Assembly (NCBI GenBank): GCA_002375465.1
Contig: DFLT01000014.1
Span: 1-64,000 of the forward strand
From: Alphaproteobacteria bacterium UBA3612
GTDB lineage: Bacteria; Pseudomonadota; Alphaproteobacteria; Sphingomonadales; Sphingomonadaceae
Length of the DNA: 64,000 bases
Direction: 5' to 3'
Part shown: positions 53,502-62,922 of the stretch, one piece after another
How positions within the stretch are numbered: position 1 is the stretch's first letter
Layout of the letters: the number at the start of each line of letters is the position of its first letter
The notes under the pieces: model-generated
The model's input: the letters and a program-made list of their open reading frames with translations, nothing else
Told to the model about the DNA's origin: nothing
The model's database searches: none
Position numbers and translations under genes: made by a program

Positions 53502-54289
53502 CGGGTGAGTGGCCACCAATGGCCCAGCGGGCCGTGGCCGCCGCCAAAGCCGGGTGCGGCCTGTATCGCGCTGCGAACATAAGTACGGGCGGCCTCGACC
53601 GCGTCGAACAAGTGCATATCCCGGGCGATATGGGTCGCAAGCGCCGATGCGAGCGTGCAGCCTGTGCCATGTGTGTGGTTAGTGTCGATGCGCGAACCGC
53701 CAAAGCGTCGGGAGGTGCCGTCGGGCATGACCACGAAGTCGGTGACGCGTTCCCCGCCCAGATGGCCGCCCTTTGCCAGTACAGCGACGTTCCATTCCTT
53801 CGCGCAGTCCACCGCCGCCGCAACCATCGCATTCTCGTCGGCAATCCTTCTGCCGGACAGCACTTCAAGTTCTGGCAAATTCGGTGTGATGACCGTGGCG
53901 AGCGGCAATAATGAGCGGACCAGCGTTGCCACCGCCTCGTCAGAGACCAGGCGGTCGCCGCTGCTGGCGACAAGCACGGGATCGACGATCAGGGGCACGC
54001 CGCAATCTCTTACCGCCGTGGCGATGGCGTCGATCAGCAAGCTGTCGCCCAGCATGCCGGTCTTGATGGCGTCGACGCCGATATCGTCCACACATGCGGC
54101 GATTTGCGCGATGATGCCCTCGACAGGCAGGGCGTCGATGCGCCGTACGCCCTTCGTGTTCTGCGCGGTCACGGCCGTAATGGCGGTCATCGCATAGCCG
54201 CCCAGCATCGTGATCGTCTTTATGTCCGCCTGGATACCGGCACCGCCAGATGAATCGGAGCCTGCAATGGCGAGTATGCGGGGTGTCAC
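53498..54289 (-). CDS. thiD: hydroxymethylpyrimidine/phosphomethylpyrimidine kinase
   Basis: 263 residues starting with GTG at 54289. Ribokinase-like motifs are IAGSDSSGGAGIQADIKT at the start, VDPVLVASSGDRL, TPNLPELEVLSG, and HGTGCTLASALA with the catalytic region at the end. The enzyme phosphorylates HMP and HMP-P for thiamin synthesis. It ends overlapping rnhB by four bases and starts seven bases after glmM, so glmM-thiD-rnhB form one unit. No thiamin riboswitch is seen upstream, in line with its place behind glmM. Confidence 0.92.
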   Translation of the reverse strand: MTPRILAIAGSDSSGGAGIQADIKTITMLGGYAMTAITAVTAQNTKGVRRIDALPVEGIIAQIAACVDDIGVDAIKTGMLGDSLLIDAIATAVRDCGVPLIVDPVLVASSGDRLVSDEAVATLVRSLLPLATVITPNLPELEVLSGRRIADENAMVAAAVDCAKEWNVAVLAKGGHLGGERVTDFVVMPDGTSRRFGGSRIDTNHTHGTGCTLASALATHIARDMHLFDAVEAARTYVRSAIQAAPGFGGGHGPLGHWWPLTR

Positions 54290-54296
54290 GGTCTGG

Positions 54297-55634
54297 CTAT
54301 GCCGCCTTTGAAACGGCGTCGCAGATATCGTCTACAAGCGATTCCACCAATGCCGGGTCGTCGCCCTCTGCCATGACGCGAATGAGCGGCTCCGTTCCCG
54401 ATTTCCGGATTAGCACACGACCGGAATTGCCAAGCCGTTTTTCGGCTGCCGCAATCTGGGCCTGGACGCTTTCCTGCTCCAGGGGCTGGCCACCGTCATA
54501 GCGAACATTTTTCAGAATCTGTGGCAGTGGTTCGAACAGGTTCAGCACCTCCGATGCCGGTTTGCCGCTTTCCACCAGGCAGGCGAGGATCTGCAGCGCC
54601 GCGATCAGCCCGTCGCCCGTCGTCGCATAGTCGGACATGATGAGGTGGCCCGATTGTTCGCCGCCGACATTATAGCCCTTGGCACGCATTGCCTCGACGA
54701 CATAGCGGTCGCCGACCTTTGTGCGTTCAAGTTTCAGCTTCTCGCCCTCCAGGAAGCGTTCCAGCCCTAGGTTCGACATCACCGTAGCAACCAGGCCGCC
54801 GCCCTTCAAACGGCCGGTGTCGGCCCAGCTTTTCGTGATGCGCGCCATCAGCTGGTCGCCATCGACGATCCGCCCCTTTTCATCGCTGATGATCAGCCGG
54901 TCGGCGTCACCATCAAGGGCGATGCCGATGTCCGCGCCGGTATCCTTCACCATTTCCTGCATCAGCCGTGGCGAGGTGGATCCGACATTGGCGTTGATAT
55001 TAAAGCCGTCAGGCGACACGCCGATCGTGGTCAGGTCAGCGCCCAATTCCCACAGCGCGGAGGGGGCAACGGTATACGATGCGCCGTGGGCGCAATCGAG
55101 AACGACGTTCAGGCCATCGAGGCGCAAATGTTCCGGGAAAGTCATCTTTGCATCGTGGATATAACGTCCGCGCGCATCCTCGATTTTGCGGGCGCGGCCG
55201 ATTTCCTCTGGCCGGGCCAGTTGCGGGTCCGCCGTCAGCAGCGCTTCGATTTCGTCTTCATCATCGTCGGACAGTTTGAAGCCGTCGGGTCCGAAGAATT
55301 TAATGCCATTGTCATGGAAAGGATTGTGGCTGGCTGAGATCATGACGCCGAGATCGGCGCGCATGGAACGGGTCAGCAGCGCCACCGCAGGTGTGGGCAG
55401 CGGCCCGACCATGACGACATCCATGCCAACGCTGGTAAACCCCGCGATCAAGGCCGATTCGAACATATAGCCGGATAGGCGCGTGTCCTTGCCAATGACG
55501 ACGCGGTGGCGATGATCGCCGCGCAGGAACTTCGCCCCCGCGGCCTGTCCCAGCTTCATCACCATGTCCGGCGTCAATGCACCGGTATTCGTCAGGCCCC
55601 GAACACCGTCGGTTCCAAAATAGGATCGACCCAT
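54297..55634 (-). CDS. glmM: phosphoglucosamine mutase
   Basis: 445 residues, normal length. The start YFGTDGVRGL, the phosphoserine loop MISASHNPFHDNGIKFFG, the metal loop LDGDADRL, and GEQSGHLIMSDYATTGDG are all in place, followed by the phosphate-binding RKSGTEPLIRVMAE. GlmM makes glucosamine-1-phosphate for UDP-GlcNAc, hence for peptidoglycan and lipid A. It is the first gene of the unit glmM-thiD-rnhB and diverges from the symporter gene at 55759. Confidence 0.95.
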   Translation of the reverse strand: MGRSYFGTDGVRGLTNTGALTPDMVMKLGQAAGAKFLRGDHRHRVVIGKDTRLSGYMFESALIAGFTSVGMDVVMVGPLPTPAVALLTRSMRADLGVMISASHNPFHDNGIKFFGPDGFKLSDDDEDEIEALLTADPQLARPEEIGRARKIEDARGRYIHDAKMTFPEHLRLDGLNVVLDCAHGASYTVAPSALWELGADLTTIGVSPDGFNINANVGSTSPRLMQEMVKDTGADIGIALDGDADRLIISDEKGRIVDGDQLMARITKSWADTGRLKGGGLVATVMSNLGLERFLEGEKLKLERTKVGDRYVVEAMRAKGYNVGGEQSGHLIMSDYATTGDGLIAALQILACLVESGKPASEVLNLFEPLPQILKNVRYDGGQPLEQESVQAQIAAAEKRLGNSGRVLIRKSGTEPLIRVMAEGDDPALVESLVDDICDAVSKAA

Positions 55635-55758
55635 AACCTCTCCGCCCTTGACACTGTGGCGTTCGGCGCGAAGGCCTGAACGTTCTTACAATATTCCGCG
55701 CGCTTTAGCCCCTGGGGGTGTCGCGCGGCAAGTCGGGGGACGCGCTTTGCTGGAAACC

Positions 55759-57186
55759 ATGACACGCTGGATAGAGGCGCTGAGCGCCGGAGTGTTCGCG
55801 CAGGTCGCCATATTCGGTGTCCAGGTAGAGGTGGTCGTCATCTTCCTGGCGTTTGCGATGCTGTTCTTCACATTCTGGCTGGGCGTGCCGCAGTTGCGCG
55901 GCGTTGGCATCGGTCTGCAGCTGCTGAAGGGGCGTCATGACGATCCGACGGCACCGGGCTCGGTCAGCCAGTTTCAGGCGCTGTCGACGGCGCTGTCGGG
56001 GACGATCGGGCTGGGCAATATAGCCGGCGTCGCCATCGCCATCGGCATGGGCGGTCCCGGCGCCGCCTTCTGGATGTTCGTGATCGGCTTTTTCGCCATG
56101 GCGTTGAAGTGCGCCGAAGTCACGCTGGGCCTGAAATTTCGCGAGTTCACACCGGACGGAGAGGTACGCGGCGGTCCCATGTATACGCTGAAGAACGGTC
56201 TGGCCTCTATCGGCCTGCCAAAATCGGGGCGGAATCTTGGGGCGCTGTATGCAATCCTGGCATTGTGCGGAACACTGCCGATGATGCAGGCAAACCAAAG
56301 TTTCGTCGCGCTAGCCGAGGTCGGCGGGTTCGAAGCGACGCCCACTGGCGGCCTGATTTATGGCCTGGTCCTCGGCGCCATGCTGGCCGTGGTCATCATT
56401 GGCGGAGTCAAGTCGATTGCGCGCGTCACGGGCAAGATCGTCCCGCTGATGTGCGTGCTTTATCTCGTTGCAGTGCTCGTCATTTTGGTTGTCAATGCGG
56501 ATGCAGTGCCGGCCGCCCTGGCCACGATAGTGTCAGGGGCATTTTCAGCCGATGCCGTCGCCGGTGGCGCGGTCGGCATTTTCGTCGTGGGTATGCGAAG
56601 AGCAGTATTCTCTTCAGAAGCGGGAATCGGTACCGCGGTTATGGCACACAGTGTCGCGCGCACACATCATCCGGCGTCCGAGGGAATGGTGGCGCTTCTG
56701 GAACCCATGCTGGACACGATGATCGTCTGTATGGCGACTGCCCTGATGATAGTCGTCACGGGCGTTCATACTGAGGGATATGACGACATCTCGATGACAA
56801 GCGCCGCCTTTGCCAGCGTCGTCGACTGGTTCCCCTATGTGCTGCTGGTTGCGGTCCTGCTGTTTGCCTATTCGACGCTGCTGGCGTGGGGATATTATCT
56901 GACCAGCGCGTTCGGCTATGTCTTTGGACACGGTCCAAAGCGTGACCTGTTCGCGCGTATCCTTTTCTGCCTGTTGACCCCCGTGGGGTCCGTGTTGACC
57001 GCGGATGCGGTCGTCAACCTGATCGACAGCGTCTTCTTCCTGATGGTCCTGCCTAACGTCGTCGGTCTTTTCCTGCTGGCACCCGTGCTGAGGAGAGAGG
57101 TGAACGGGTTTTTGGCGGCAGTTCGGTCTGGCGAAATATACGGCGACAAGGTTACGGATGAGAACGCGCTGCCCCGGCATGATTGA
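55759..57186 (+). CDS. alanine/glycine:cation symporter (AGCS family)
   Basis: 475 residues from the ATG at 55759; the frame is open to 55648, but that part has no family similarity. About eleven membrane helices. GTIGLGNIAGVAIAIGMGGP is the family's sodium-site helix, followed by a GAAFWMFVIGFF segment and later VFSSEAGIGTAVMAHS, the AGCS signature. These carriers import alanine or glycine with Na+ or H+. It is divergent from glmM and probably monocistronic. The exact amino acid cannot be told. Confidence 0.93.
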   Translation: MTRWIEALSAGVFAQVAIFGVQVEVVVIFLAFAMLFFTFWLGVPQLRGVGIGLQLLKGRHDDPTAPGSVSQFQALSTALSGTIGLGNIAGVAIAIGMGGPGAAFWMFVIGFFAMALKCAEVTLGLKFREFTPDGEVRGGPMYTLKNGLASIGLPKSGRNLGALYAILALCGTLPMMQANQSFVALAEVGGFEATPTGGLIYGLVLGAMLAVVIIGGVKSIARVTGKIVPLMCVLYLVAVLVILVVNADAVPAALATIVSGAFSADAVAGGAVGIFVVGMRRAVFSSEAGIGTAVMAHSVARTHHPASEGMVALLEPMLDTMIVCMATALMIVVTGVHTEGYDDISMTSAAFASVVDWFPYVLLVAVLLFAYSTLLAWGYYLTSAFGYVFGHGPKRDLFARILFCLLTPVGSVLTADAVVNLIDSVFFLMVLPNVVGLFLLAPVLRREVNGFLAAVRSGEIYGDKVTDENALPRHD

Positions 57187-57213
57187 GGGTGCGGTGGTCG
57201 CTGCTCATTTTGC

Positions 57214-57876
57214 CTAAAGGATATATGTCCACAGCCGTGTGCTAGCCCCGAAGGCGAGGGGATGCAGCCAGACCAGGAAGATGTAGAGCAGGGTGCCCGC
57301 CGCAATAGCCGCGAGGCCTGGCCAGCGGGGACGGGGCCAATAGGTGGTGTGCGCGGTGTAAGCGGCCCATGCTTCCCCAATCAATGCCCGCTTCTTCTGG
57401 TCCTGCGCCCATGCGCCGACAAGCGCGAGAAAGCCGACGCCTCCTGAGAAGACGATAGTTGCCGGCGTCGCCAATACGGCGATATGCGCGACAGCCCAAA
57501 GGGCAAAGCTCCACATCATGGGGTGGCGGGTTATCCGCAACACGCCCTTGGGCCCTTCAACGTGCGACAGCGTGCCTTCCGCGCCCACCAGTGCGGGATT
57601 TCGCGCCAGGAAGCTGCCGATGAAGAGGATCGAGGCAAGCCACATGAGGATGTGGGCGGCGATCACGGTAGGGAAATAGACGAACCAGAGCGGTGGCGCA
57701 TCTGGTGCGTTGCCATAGGCGAGGATCGCCCAGACAAAGAGGCCGATCGATACCAGCGAATAGGCGCCAAGAAAGCCGTTCGTACCCAGGGTTCGTACCA
57801 GGCGCGCGCGCAATGGGTGGCTCATCAGAAAATGCGTGCCGACGAATAGTGCCATCGCCACAATCAATTCAGCCAT
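57214..57876 (-). CDS. NnrU-family membrane protein
   Basis: 220 residues with about six membrane segments. The family blocks are FLMSHPLRARLV, GLFVWAILAYGNAPDAP, GVLRITRHPMMWSFALWAVA, and AWAAYTAHTTYWP. NnrU is named after a gene near nitric oxide reductase in Rhodobacter, but many homologues, as here, have no nitrogen-oxide genes beside them. The 'RHPMM..' helix resembles isoprenylcysteine methyltransferases and DUF1295-type enzymes, so an enzymatic role is conceivable. Confidence 0.88.
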   Translation of the reverse strand: MAELIVAMALFVGTHFLMSHPLRARLVRTLGTNGFLGAYSLVSIGLFVWAILAYGNAPDAPPLWFVYFPTVIAAHILMWLASILFIGSFLARNPALVGAEGTLSHVEGPKGVLRITRHPMMWSFALWAVAHIAVLATPATIVFSGGVGFLALVGAWAQDQKKRALIGEAWAAYTAHTTYWPRPRWPGLAAIAAGTLLYIFLVWLHPLAFGASTRLWTYIL

Positions 57877-57972
57877 AATAGCGCCTCGCCTCTGCCGGTG
57901 ACGAGAGACAGTCTAGGCCCGCCCACACTCCAGGTCGAGATTTTGCGCGCGGGGTGCCGCGCGGACGGCGAT

Positions 57973-58626
57973 TCAGTCGGCGCCGTCCGTTTCGATCAAT
58001 AGCCACGCGGGATCGTCGGAGCCAAGATGGCGGCTGAATGTCCACACGTCATGCGTCTGGGCGGCTTCGTCCTCCGAACCGTCGATGACAGCGCCATTCG
58101 CGTCGCGGGTGACGGTAATCAATTCAGCGTCGAACCGCACGGTGACCTCCGCCATATGGCCACGACGTTCGGCACCAAGAATCTCGACATCATGGATGCT
58201 TACGAGCCTGTTGTCATAACTCATCTCATCTGCCGACCTAGCGTCGATCGCCGCCGAGAAATCATCATAGATATCGTCGGACACCAGCTCTTTCAGCGCA
58301 TCCTTGTCGCCGGACCAGAACGCCTCCAGCACCATGCGGTACGCGGCCTGCGCGCCCTCGATGAAGGCTGGGGGATCGAAATAGGGGTCCGCCTCGGCGA
58401 TCTCCTCAAGCCCGCCACGCGCCGTGTCGTTCAGATTGTCAGGCAGGCTGAGGGGGGGGCGTTCCGCCTGTACGAGGGGGACCACGTTGGATCCTTCCGA
58501 AGCGGCATCCGCACGGCGCATCATCGGCTGGGCGGGCTCGGACGATTCATCATGGCGGCCGAGAACCGCAATGAGCCTCAGCGCGATGAATCCGGCCAAT
58601 AGTGCCAGTACGACGATTTCGACCAA
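57973..58626 (-). CDS. Tim44-like domain protein
   Basis: 217 residues, taking a TTG start at 58626 because GGAGG stands five bases before it and the protein then opens with VEIVVLALLAGFIALRL, as Tim44-like proteins do; GTG at 58653 has no ribosome site. A single membrane helix is followed by a linker and the Tim44 domain (ADPYFDPPAFIEGAQAAYRM to DVWTFSRHLGSDDPAW). The bacterial members are inner-membrane proteins of uncertain role; one, TimA of Caulobacter, is similar. It is divergent from secB, as in other Alphaproteobacteria. Confidence 0.88.
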   Translation of the reverse strand: MVEIVVLALLAGFIALRLIAVLGRHDESSEPAQPMMRRADAASEGSNVVPLVQAERPPLSLPDNLNDTARGGLEEIAEADPYFDPPAFIEGAQAAYRMVLEAFWSGDKDALKELVSDDIYDDFSAAIDARSADEMSYDNRLVSIHDVEILGAERRGHMAEVTVRFDAELITVTRDANGAVIDGSEDEAAQTHDVWTFSRHLGSDDPAWLLIETDGAD

Positions 58627-58811
58627 TTCTGCCTCCCTGGGGGCGAGTTTCACAATTACGGGGGACTCGTAAATCCCGCTAAAGTGCCAACATAGGCTGC
58701 GCCGCGCCTTTCACAAGGCGCATCCATGAGTGAGGCGCTTGCGCGGCGGGGGGGACCCCTGCTACCCGCGTTTCGCATACCGACCCACTTCCTTATGATA
58801 CAGGTGCAGAT

Positions 58812-59351
58812 ATGGCAGAAGAACAAACGCCCGAGACCGGCGCAGCGCAAGGCCCCGAGGGACAGATCGCGATCAATATCCTGGCACAATATGTGAAGGA
58901 TCTGAGCTTTGAAAATCCGAATGCACCGAAAAGCCTGCAGACGGGTCAGCCGCAGCCAAATATAGACCTGCAGGTGAATGTTTCCGTTAATCAGCAGTCA
59001 CAGGACAATGTCTACGAGGTCGTGCTGAACCTGACCGGCAAGGCCACGGCAGGCGAAGAGACGGCGTTCATCGCGGAACTGGCCTATGGCGGCCTGTTCG
59101 CATTGCAGAACGTGCCGCAGGAGCATCTGCAATTGTTCCTGATCGTCGAGGCGCCGCGCATGATTTTCCCCTTCGCGCGGCGGATATTTGCCGATGCCGT
59201 GCGCGACGGCGGATTCCCGCCGCTGATGCTCGATCCGATCGACTTCGCGCAGCTGTACATGGCGCAGCAGCAGAAGGCGCAGCAGGCTCAGGGTAACGCA
59301 AAGCCGAACGAGACCGACGGCGATACGCCGAACATCATCCTGCCGAACTGA
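58812..59351 (+). CDS. secB: protein-export chaperone SecB
   Basis: 179 residues. INILAQYVKDLSFENPNAP opens the domain, followed by INPxVNV-type strands, AELAYGGLFALQNVPQEHL and LIVEAPRMIFPFARRI. A TDPIDF-like segment (MLDPIDFAQLYM) and a Gln-rich tail end it. The length is typical of Alphaproteobacteria. SecB holds preproteins unfolded and hands them to SecA, which fits the many exported proteins in this window. It stands opposite the Tim44-like gene and 42 bases before murJ. Confidence 0.94.
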   Translation: MAEEQTPETGAAQGPEGQIAINILAQYVKDLSFENPNAPKSLQTGQPQPNIDLQVNVSVNQQSQDNVYEVVLNLTGKATAGEETAFIAELAYGGLFALQNVPQEHLQLFLIVEAPRMIFPFARRIFADAVRDGGFPPLMLDPIDFAQLYMAQQQKAQQAQGNAKPNETDGDTPNIILPN

Positions 59352-59393
59352 CACATGCGAAGTGCGCGACGGTAAGGCGGGCAGCAACCACCC

Positions 59394-60956
59394 GTGTCCC
59401 TTGTAAAATCCGTCGGCACGATTGGTGGCCTGACGCTGGTCAGCCGCGTGTTCGGGTTCGCCCGCGATATGCTGCTGTCGCGTTTCCTGGGGGCGGGGAC
59501 CGGGGCGGACGCCTTCTTCGTCGCGTTCAAATTGCCCAATATATTCCGGCGGCTGTTCGCGGAGGGGGCGTTCAGCGCCGCCTTCGTGCCGATGTTTTCC
59601 AAGGAATATCATGGGGAGGGCGGACGTCAGGCGGCGCTGACATTCTCGCGTCAGGTGCTTTCGGTATTTCTGCCGATCCTGTTCCTGTTTACGGCGGTTG
59701 CGGAAATTTTCATGCCGTGGATCGTCAGCGCCATGGCCTCTGCCTATGTCGAGGTGCCCGGCAAGTTCGAACTGACCGTCGACCTAAGCCGGATCACGTT
59801 CGTCTATCTGATGTTGGTCAGCCTGGTCAGTTTGCTTGCCGGAATCCTCAATAGCCTCAGCCGTTTCGCGGCGGCGGCGGCGGCGCCAATTCTCTTGAAT
59901 ATCTGCCTGATCACGGCGGTCGTCATCTTTGGATCGACCGATCCAGATCCGGATTTCACGACCGCGCGCGCCCTTGCCGTTGCTGTCAGTGTCGCGGGCA
60001 TTCTTCAGTTTCTGTGGCTGCTATGGGCGGTTCATCGTGCCGGGCTGGTGCTGCGCGTGTCGCGCCCGCGAATGACGCCGCAGGTGAAGCGGCTGCTGAC
60101 CATCATTCTGCCGGCGACGTTCGGCGCAGGCATTTATCAGATCAGCCAATTGGTGGACGTGTTCTTCGCGACAAGGCTGGGGGAGGGGGCAATGAGCTTT
60201 CTCAATTATGCCGACCGGCTGAACCAATTGCCCCTGGGGGTCATTGGAATTGCGCTGGGCACGGCGATCCTGCCCGCGCTCAGCCGTCTGATCGGGCGTG
60301 ATGATCATGAGGGTGCACAGCGTCTGATGGGGACGGCCCTCGAACTTTCAATGTTACTGACCATCCCCAGTGCTGTCGGCCTTGTCATTTGTGCAGGCCC
60401 GCTCGTGACGGCGTTCTTTGTGGGCGGCCGGTTCGATGTTGGCGATGCGGCCATTACCTCCAACGTCATGGCTGCGCTTGCCCTCGGTTTGCCGGCCTAT
60501 GTTCTCATCAAGGTGTTCACCCCCGGATATTTCGCCCGCGGCGATACCAAGACGCCCGTGAAGACTGCGCTGGTTTCCCTGATCGTCAATGTCGCGCTGA
60601 TATTCCTGCTGATCGAGGCTTTTGGTATTGTCGGTCTGGTGTTGGCCAGCGCCATTGCCGCCTGGTTGAACTGCGCGCTCCTTTATATCGGCCTTGCCCG
60701 CGCGAAGCTTTTTTGTATCGAAGGCGCGTCGGCGCTGCGTGTCGCGCGGCAGATCATTGCTGCGCTGATCATGGGGGCGGCCCTCTGGTGGGTGACGGAG
60801 CAGTTCGATGGACATTTCGCCGCCGGGGTGCTGACCCGTATCTGGAGCATTGCCGTTTTGGTAGGGACGGGCACGCTCGTCTATTTTGGTGCGCTTTTCC
60901 TGATCGGTGGATTTGACAAGGCGCAGATCGCAAAGTTCAAGCGTCCCGCCGCCTGA
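59394..60956 (+). CDS. murJ: lipid II flippase MurJ
   Basis: 520 residues with about fourteen membrane helices and a GTG start at 59394. TLVSRVFGFARDMLLSRFLG and ADAFFVAFKLPNIFRRLFAE are the family start, with the conserved Arg residues of the central cavity. YFARGDTKTPVK and FSAAFVPMFSK are also typical. MurJ moves lipid II across the inner membrane for peptidoglycan synthesis. It lies 13 bases before trpS and may be co-transcribed with secB. Confidence 0.94.
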   Translation: MSLVKSVGTIGGLTLVSRVFGFARDMLLSRFLGAGTGADAFFVAFKLPNIFRRLFAEGAFSAAFVPMFSKEYHGEGGRQAALTFSRQVLSVFLPILFLFTAVAEIFMPWIVSAMASAYVEVPGKFELTVDLSRITFVYLMLVSLVSLLAGILNSLSRFAAAAAAPILLNICLITAVVIFGSTDPDPDFTTARALAVAVSVAGILQFLWLLWAVHRAGLVLRVSRPRMTPQVKRLLTIILPATFGAGIYQISQLVDVFFATRLGEGAMSFLNYADRLNQLPLGVIGIALGTAILPALSRLIGRDDHEGAQRLMGTALELSMLLTIPSAVGLVICAGPLVTAFFVGGRFDVGDAAITSNVMAALALGLPAYVLIKVFTPGYFARGDTKTPVKTALVSLIVNVALIFLLIEAFGIVGLVLASAIAAWLNCALLYIGLARAKLFCIEGASALRVARQIIAALIMGAALWWVTEQFDGHFAAGVLTRIWSIAVLVGTGTLVYFGALFLIGGFDKAQIAKFKRPAA

Positions 60957-60969
60957 CCCCGGAGTTCAC

Positions 60970-61986
60970 ATGACCGTTACCGACAGTTCCAATCGCGTCT
61001 TTTCCGGCATCCAGCCGACGGGCGACCTGCATCTGGGCAATTATCTGGGCGCCCTTATCAACTGGGTCCGCATGCAGGAAACGCATGAGTGCATTTTCTG
61101 CATCGTCGACATGCATGCGATTACCATGACGCATGATCCGAGGGCGCTGGCAAAGGCGACACGAGAGCTGACTGCGGGCCTGATCGCCTCCGGTATCGAC
61201 ACGGACAAGGCGGTCCTGTTCCACCAGAGCGCCGTGCCGATGCACGCGCAACTCGCGTGGATACTGAATTGCGTGGCGCGCGTCGGCTGGCTGGATCGCA
61301 TGACGCAGTTCAAGGACAAATCTGGCAAGGACAAGGAAGGCGCGTCTGTCGGCCTATATGCCTATCCTGTTCTGCAGGCAGCTGACATTCTGGGATATAA
61401 GGCAACGCATGTGCCCGTGGGTGAGGACCAGAAACAGCATCTGGAACTGGCCCGTGACATTGCGGAGCGGTTCAACCGCACCTTTGGCGAGGAGCTGTTC
61501 CCTTTGCCGGAACCGATGATCCAGGGGGCCGCGACGCGTGTCATGTCCCTGCGCGACGGAACGGCAAAAATGTCGAAATCGGACGCGTCGGAAATGAGCC
61601 GCATCAATCTGGCGGACGACGCCGATACGATCACGCGGAAAATAAAGAAGGCAAAGACCGATGCGGATGCCCTGCCGTCGGAACCGGCAGGGCTGGCCGG
61701 TCGGCCGGAGGCTGCCAATCTGGTGAACATTTATGCCGCCCTATCGGGCAGCGATGCACCGACCGTGCTGCGCGACTTTGGCGGGCAGGGGTTTGGCGTC
61801 TTCAAGCCTGCACTCGCTGATCTTGCCGTCGAAAAGCTTGCCCCAATCGCCGCGCGGTTCCGCGAGCTGAAAGGCGACCGCACCATGCTCGATGGCATCT
61901 TGCATCAAGGTGCTGAGCGAGCGAATGCGATTGCAGAGCCGATCCTGAAAGATGCCAAACGCGCTGTCGGATTTCTGAAAGCGTAG
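60970..61986 (+). CDS. trpS: tryptophanyl-tRNA synthetase
   Basis: 338 residues from the ATG at 60970, with GGAG six bases upstream. Class I motifs are PTGDLHLGNYLG (HIGH type) and AKMSKSD (KMSKS). IQPTGDLHLGN and VGLYAYPVLQAADIL, followed by VPVGEDQKQHLELARDIA, are characteristic of TrpRS. The length is usual. It charges tRNA-Trp and is an essential gene. It lies 13 bases after murJ. Confidence 0.96.
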   Translation: MTVTDSSNRVFSGIQPTGDLHLGNYLGALINWVRMQETHECIFCIVDMHAITMTHDPRALAKATRELTAGLIASGIDTDKAVLFHQSAVPMHAQLAWILNCVARVGWLDRMTQFKDKSGKDKEGASVGLYAYPVLQAADILGYKATHVPVGEDQKQHLELARDIAERFNRTFGEELFPLPEPMIQGAATRVMSLRDGTAKMSKSDASEMSRINLADDADTITRKIKKAKTDADALPSEPAGLAGRPEAANLVNIYAALSGSDAPTVLRDFGGQGFGVFKPALADLAVEKLAPIAARFRELKGDRTMLDGILHQGAERANAIAEPILKDAKRAVGFLKA

Positions 61987-62032
61987 GGTGGATGTAATTG
62001 CCATCCCGGCACTCTATTTAGGTTAGCGCGCA

Positions 62033-62054
62033 CATTCAGCGATCATTCAGCGAT
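62033..62054 (+). repeat. tandem 11-base duplication
   Basis: cattcagcgat occurs twice in direct succession (62033-62043, 62044-62054), in the gap between trpS and the DUF4136 gene. It may be a replication slip or part of a promoter region. Confidence 0.8.
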
Positions 62055-62125
62055 GTTCGCATAATGTCCCGTGAACCAAGGACAGGGATCGAGCGTTTAT
62101 ATCCCTGACGTAAGGGAATTAGACC

Positions 62126-62788
62126 ATGAAGTTTTTGAATGTAACCTTCGCAGCCGGCGCCCTCCTACTGACGGCGGCGTGCACGACGCCCTTCACTGCG
62201 GACGTTAGCCGCTTTCAGCAGCTGCCCGCGCCACAAGGCGAAAGCTATTCCATCGTCGCGATGGATAATGGCGAAACGAACAGCCTGGAATTTCAGAATT
62301 ATGCCCGCTACGTCGCGGCGCAGATGAATGAGCAGGGCTATACGGAGGTTTCCGATCCGGCCGCAGCCACGCTGATCGTGTCGCTGGATTATGGCGTCAA
62401 TGATGGCCGCGAAAAGATCGCAAGCCGCCCCGGAACCCGTTTTGGCGCGTTTAGCGGATGGGGCTTTCCCTATTATGGTGGCGGATATTATCGCCGCTCA
62501 GCCTTTTACGATCCGTTCTTTTACGGCGGATATGGCGGTTTCGGCGGCTTCGGCGGCGGCTTCAACAACGATGTTTACAGCTACACCGTCTACAATGCGT
62601 ACCTTGATATGGATATCAAGCGTCCTGACGGGCAGCCGGTTTTCGAAGGCCGCGCAGAGGCAAACTCGAAAGACGATAATCTGCCCGAACTGGTGCCCAA
62701 CCTCGTGACCGCCATGTTCACCGATTTTCCGGGTATGAACGGGAAGACCGTGCGTGTGAAAGTGCCGGAAGGTGACGGCGGCGAATAA
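62126..62788 (+). CDS. DUF4136 lipoprotein
   Basis: 220 residues. The signal ends in LLTAACT, a lipobox, so the protein is lipid-anchored. SFQQLPAP-like FQQLPAPQGESY, SLEFQNYARYVAAQMNEQGY and a strand around ATLIVSLDYG are typical of DUF4136. A Gly/Tyr/Phe-rich stretch (PYYGGGYYRRSAFYDPFFYG) interrupts the domain, then YTVYNAYLDMDI and ANSKDDNLPELVPNL complete it. Function unknown. A strong terminator follows. It faces tgt, with convergent transcription. Confidence 0.85.
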   Translation: MKFLNVTFAAGALLLTAACTTPFTADVSRFQQLPAPQGESYSIVAMDNGETNSLEFQNYARYVAAQMNEQGYTEVSDPAAATLIVSLDYGVNDGREKIASRPGTRFGAFSGWGFPYYGGGYYRRSAFYDPFFYGGYGGFGGFGGGFNNDVYSYTVYNAYLDMDIKRPDGQPVFEGRAEANSKDDNLPELVPNLVTAMFTDFPGMNGKTVRVKVPEGDGGE

Positions 62789-62842
62789 CTGAGCGGAAGC
62801 GCGCGGCGAGGTCGCGAGGCGCCTTTTCCCATCTCCAAGACA

Positions 62843-62878
62843 GGCCCCGGTTCGCTGATAAAGCCACCGGGGCCTTTT
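62843..62878 (+). terminator. rho-independent terminator after the DUF4136 gene
   Basis: ggccccggt (62843-62851) and accggggcc (62866-62874) form a 9-base stem with a 14-base loop, followed by TTTT. It stands 55 bases after the DUF4136 stop. Confidence 0.88.
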
Positions 62879-62922
62879 CCTTGTGGCAGGAGCTTAGCCG
62901 GGCTGGCAGGATGCCCGGTATT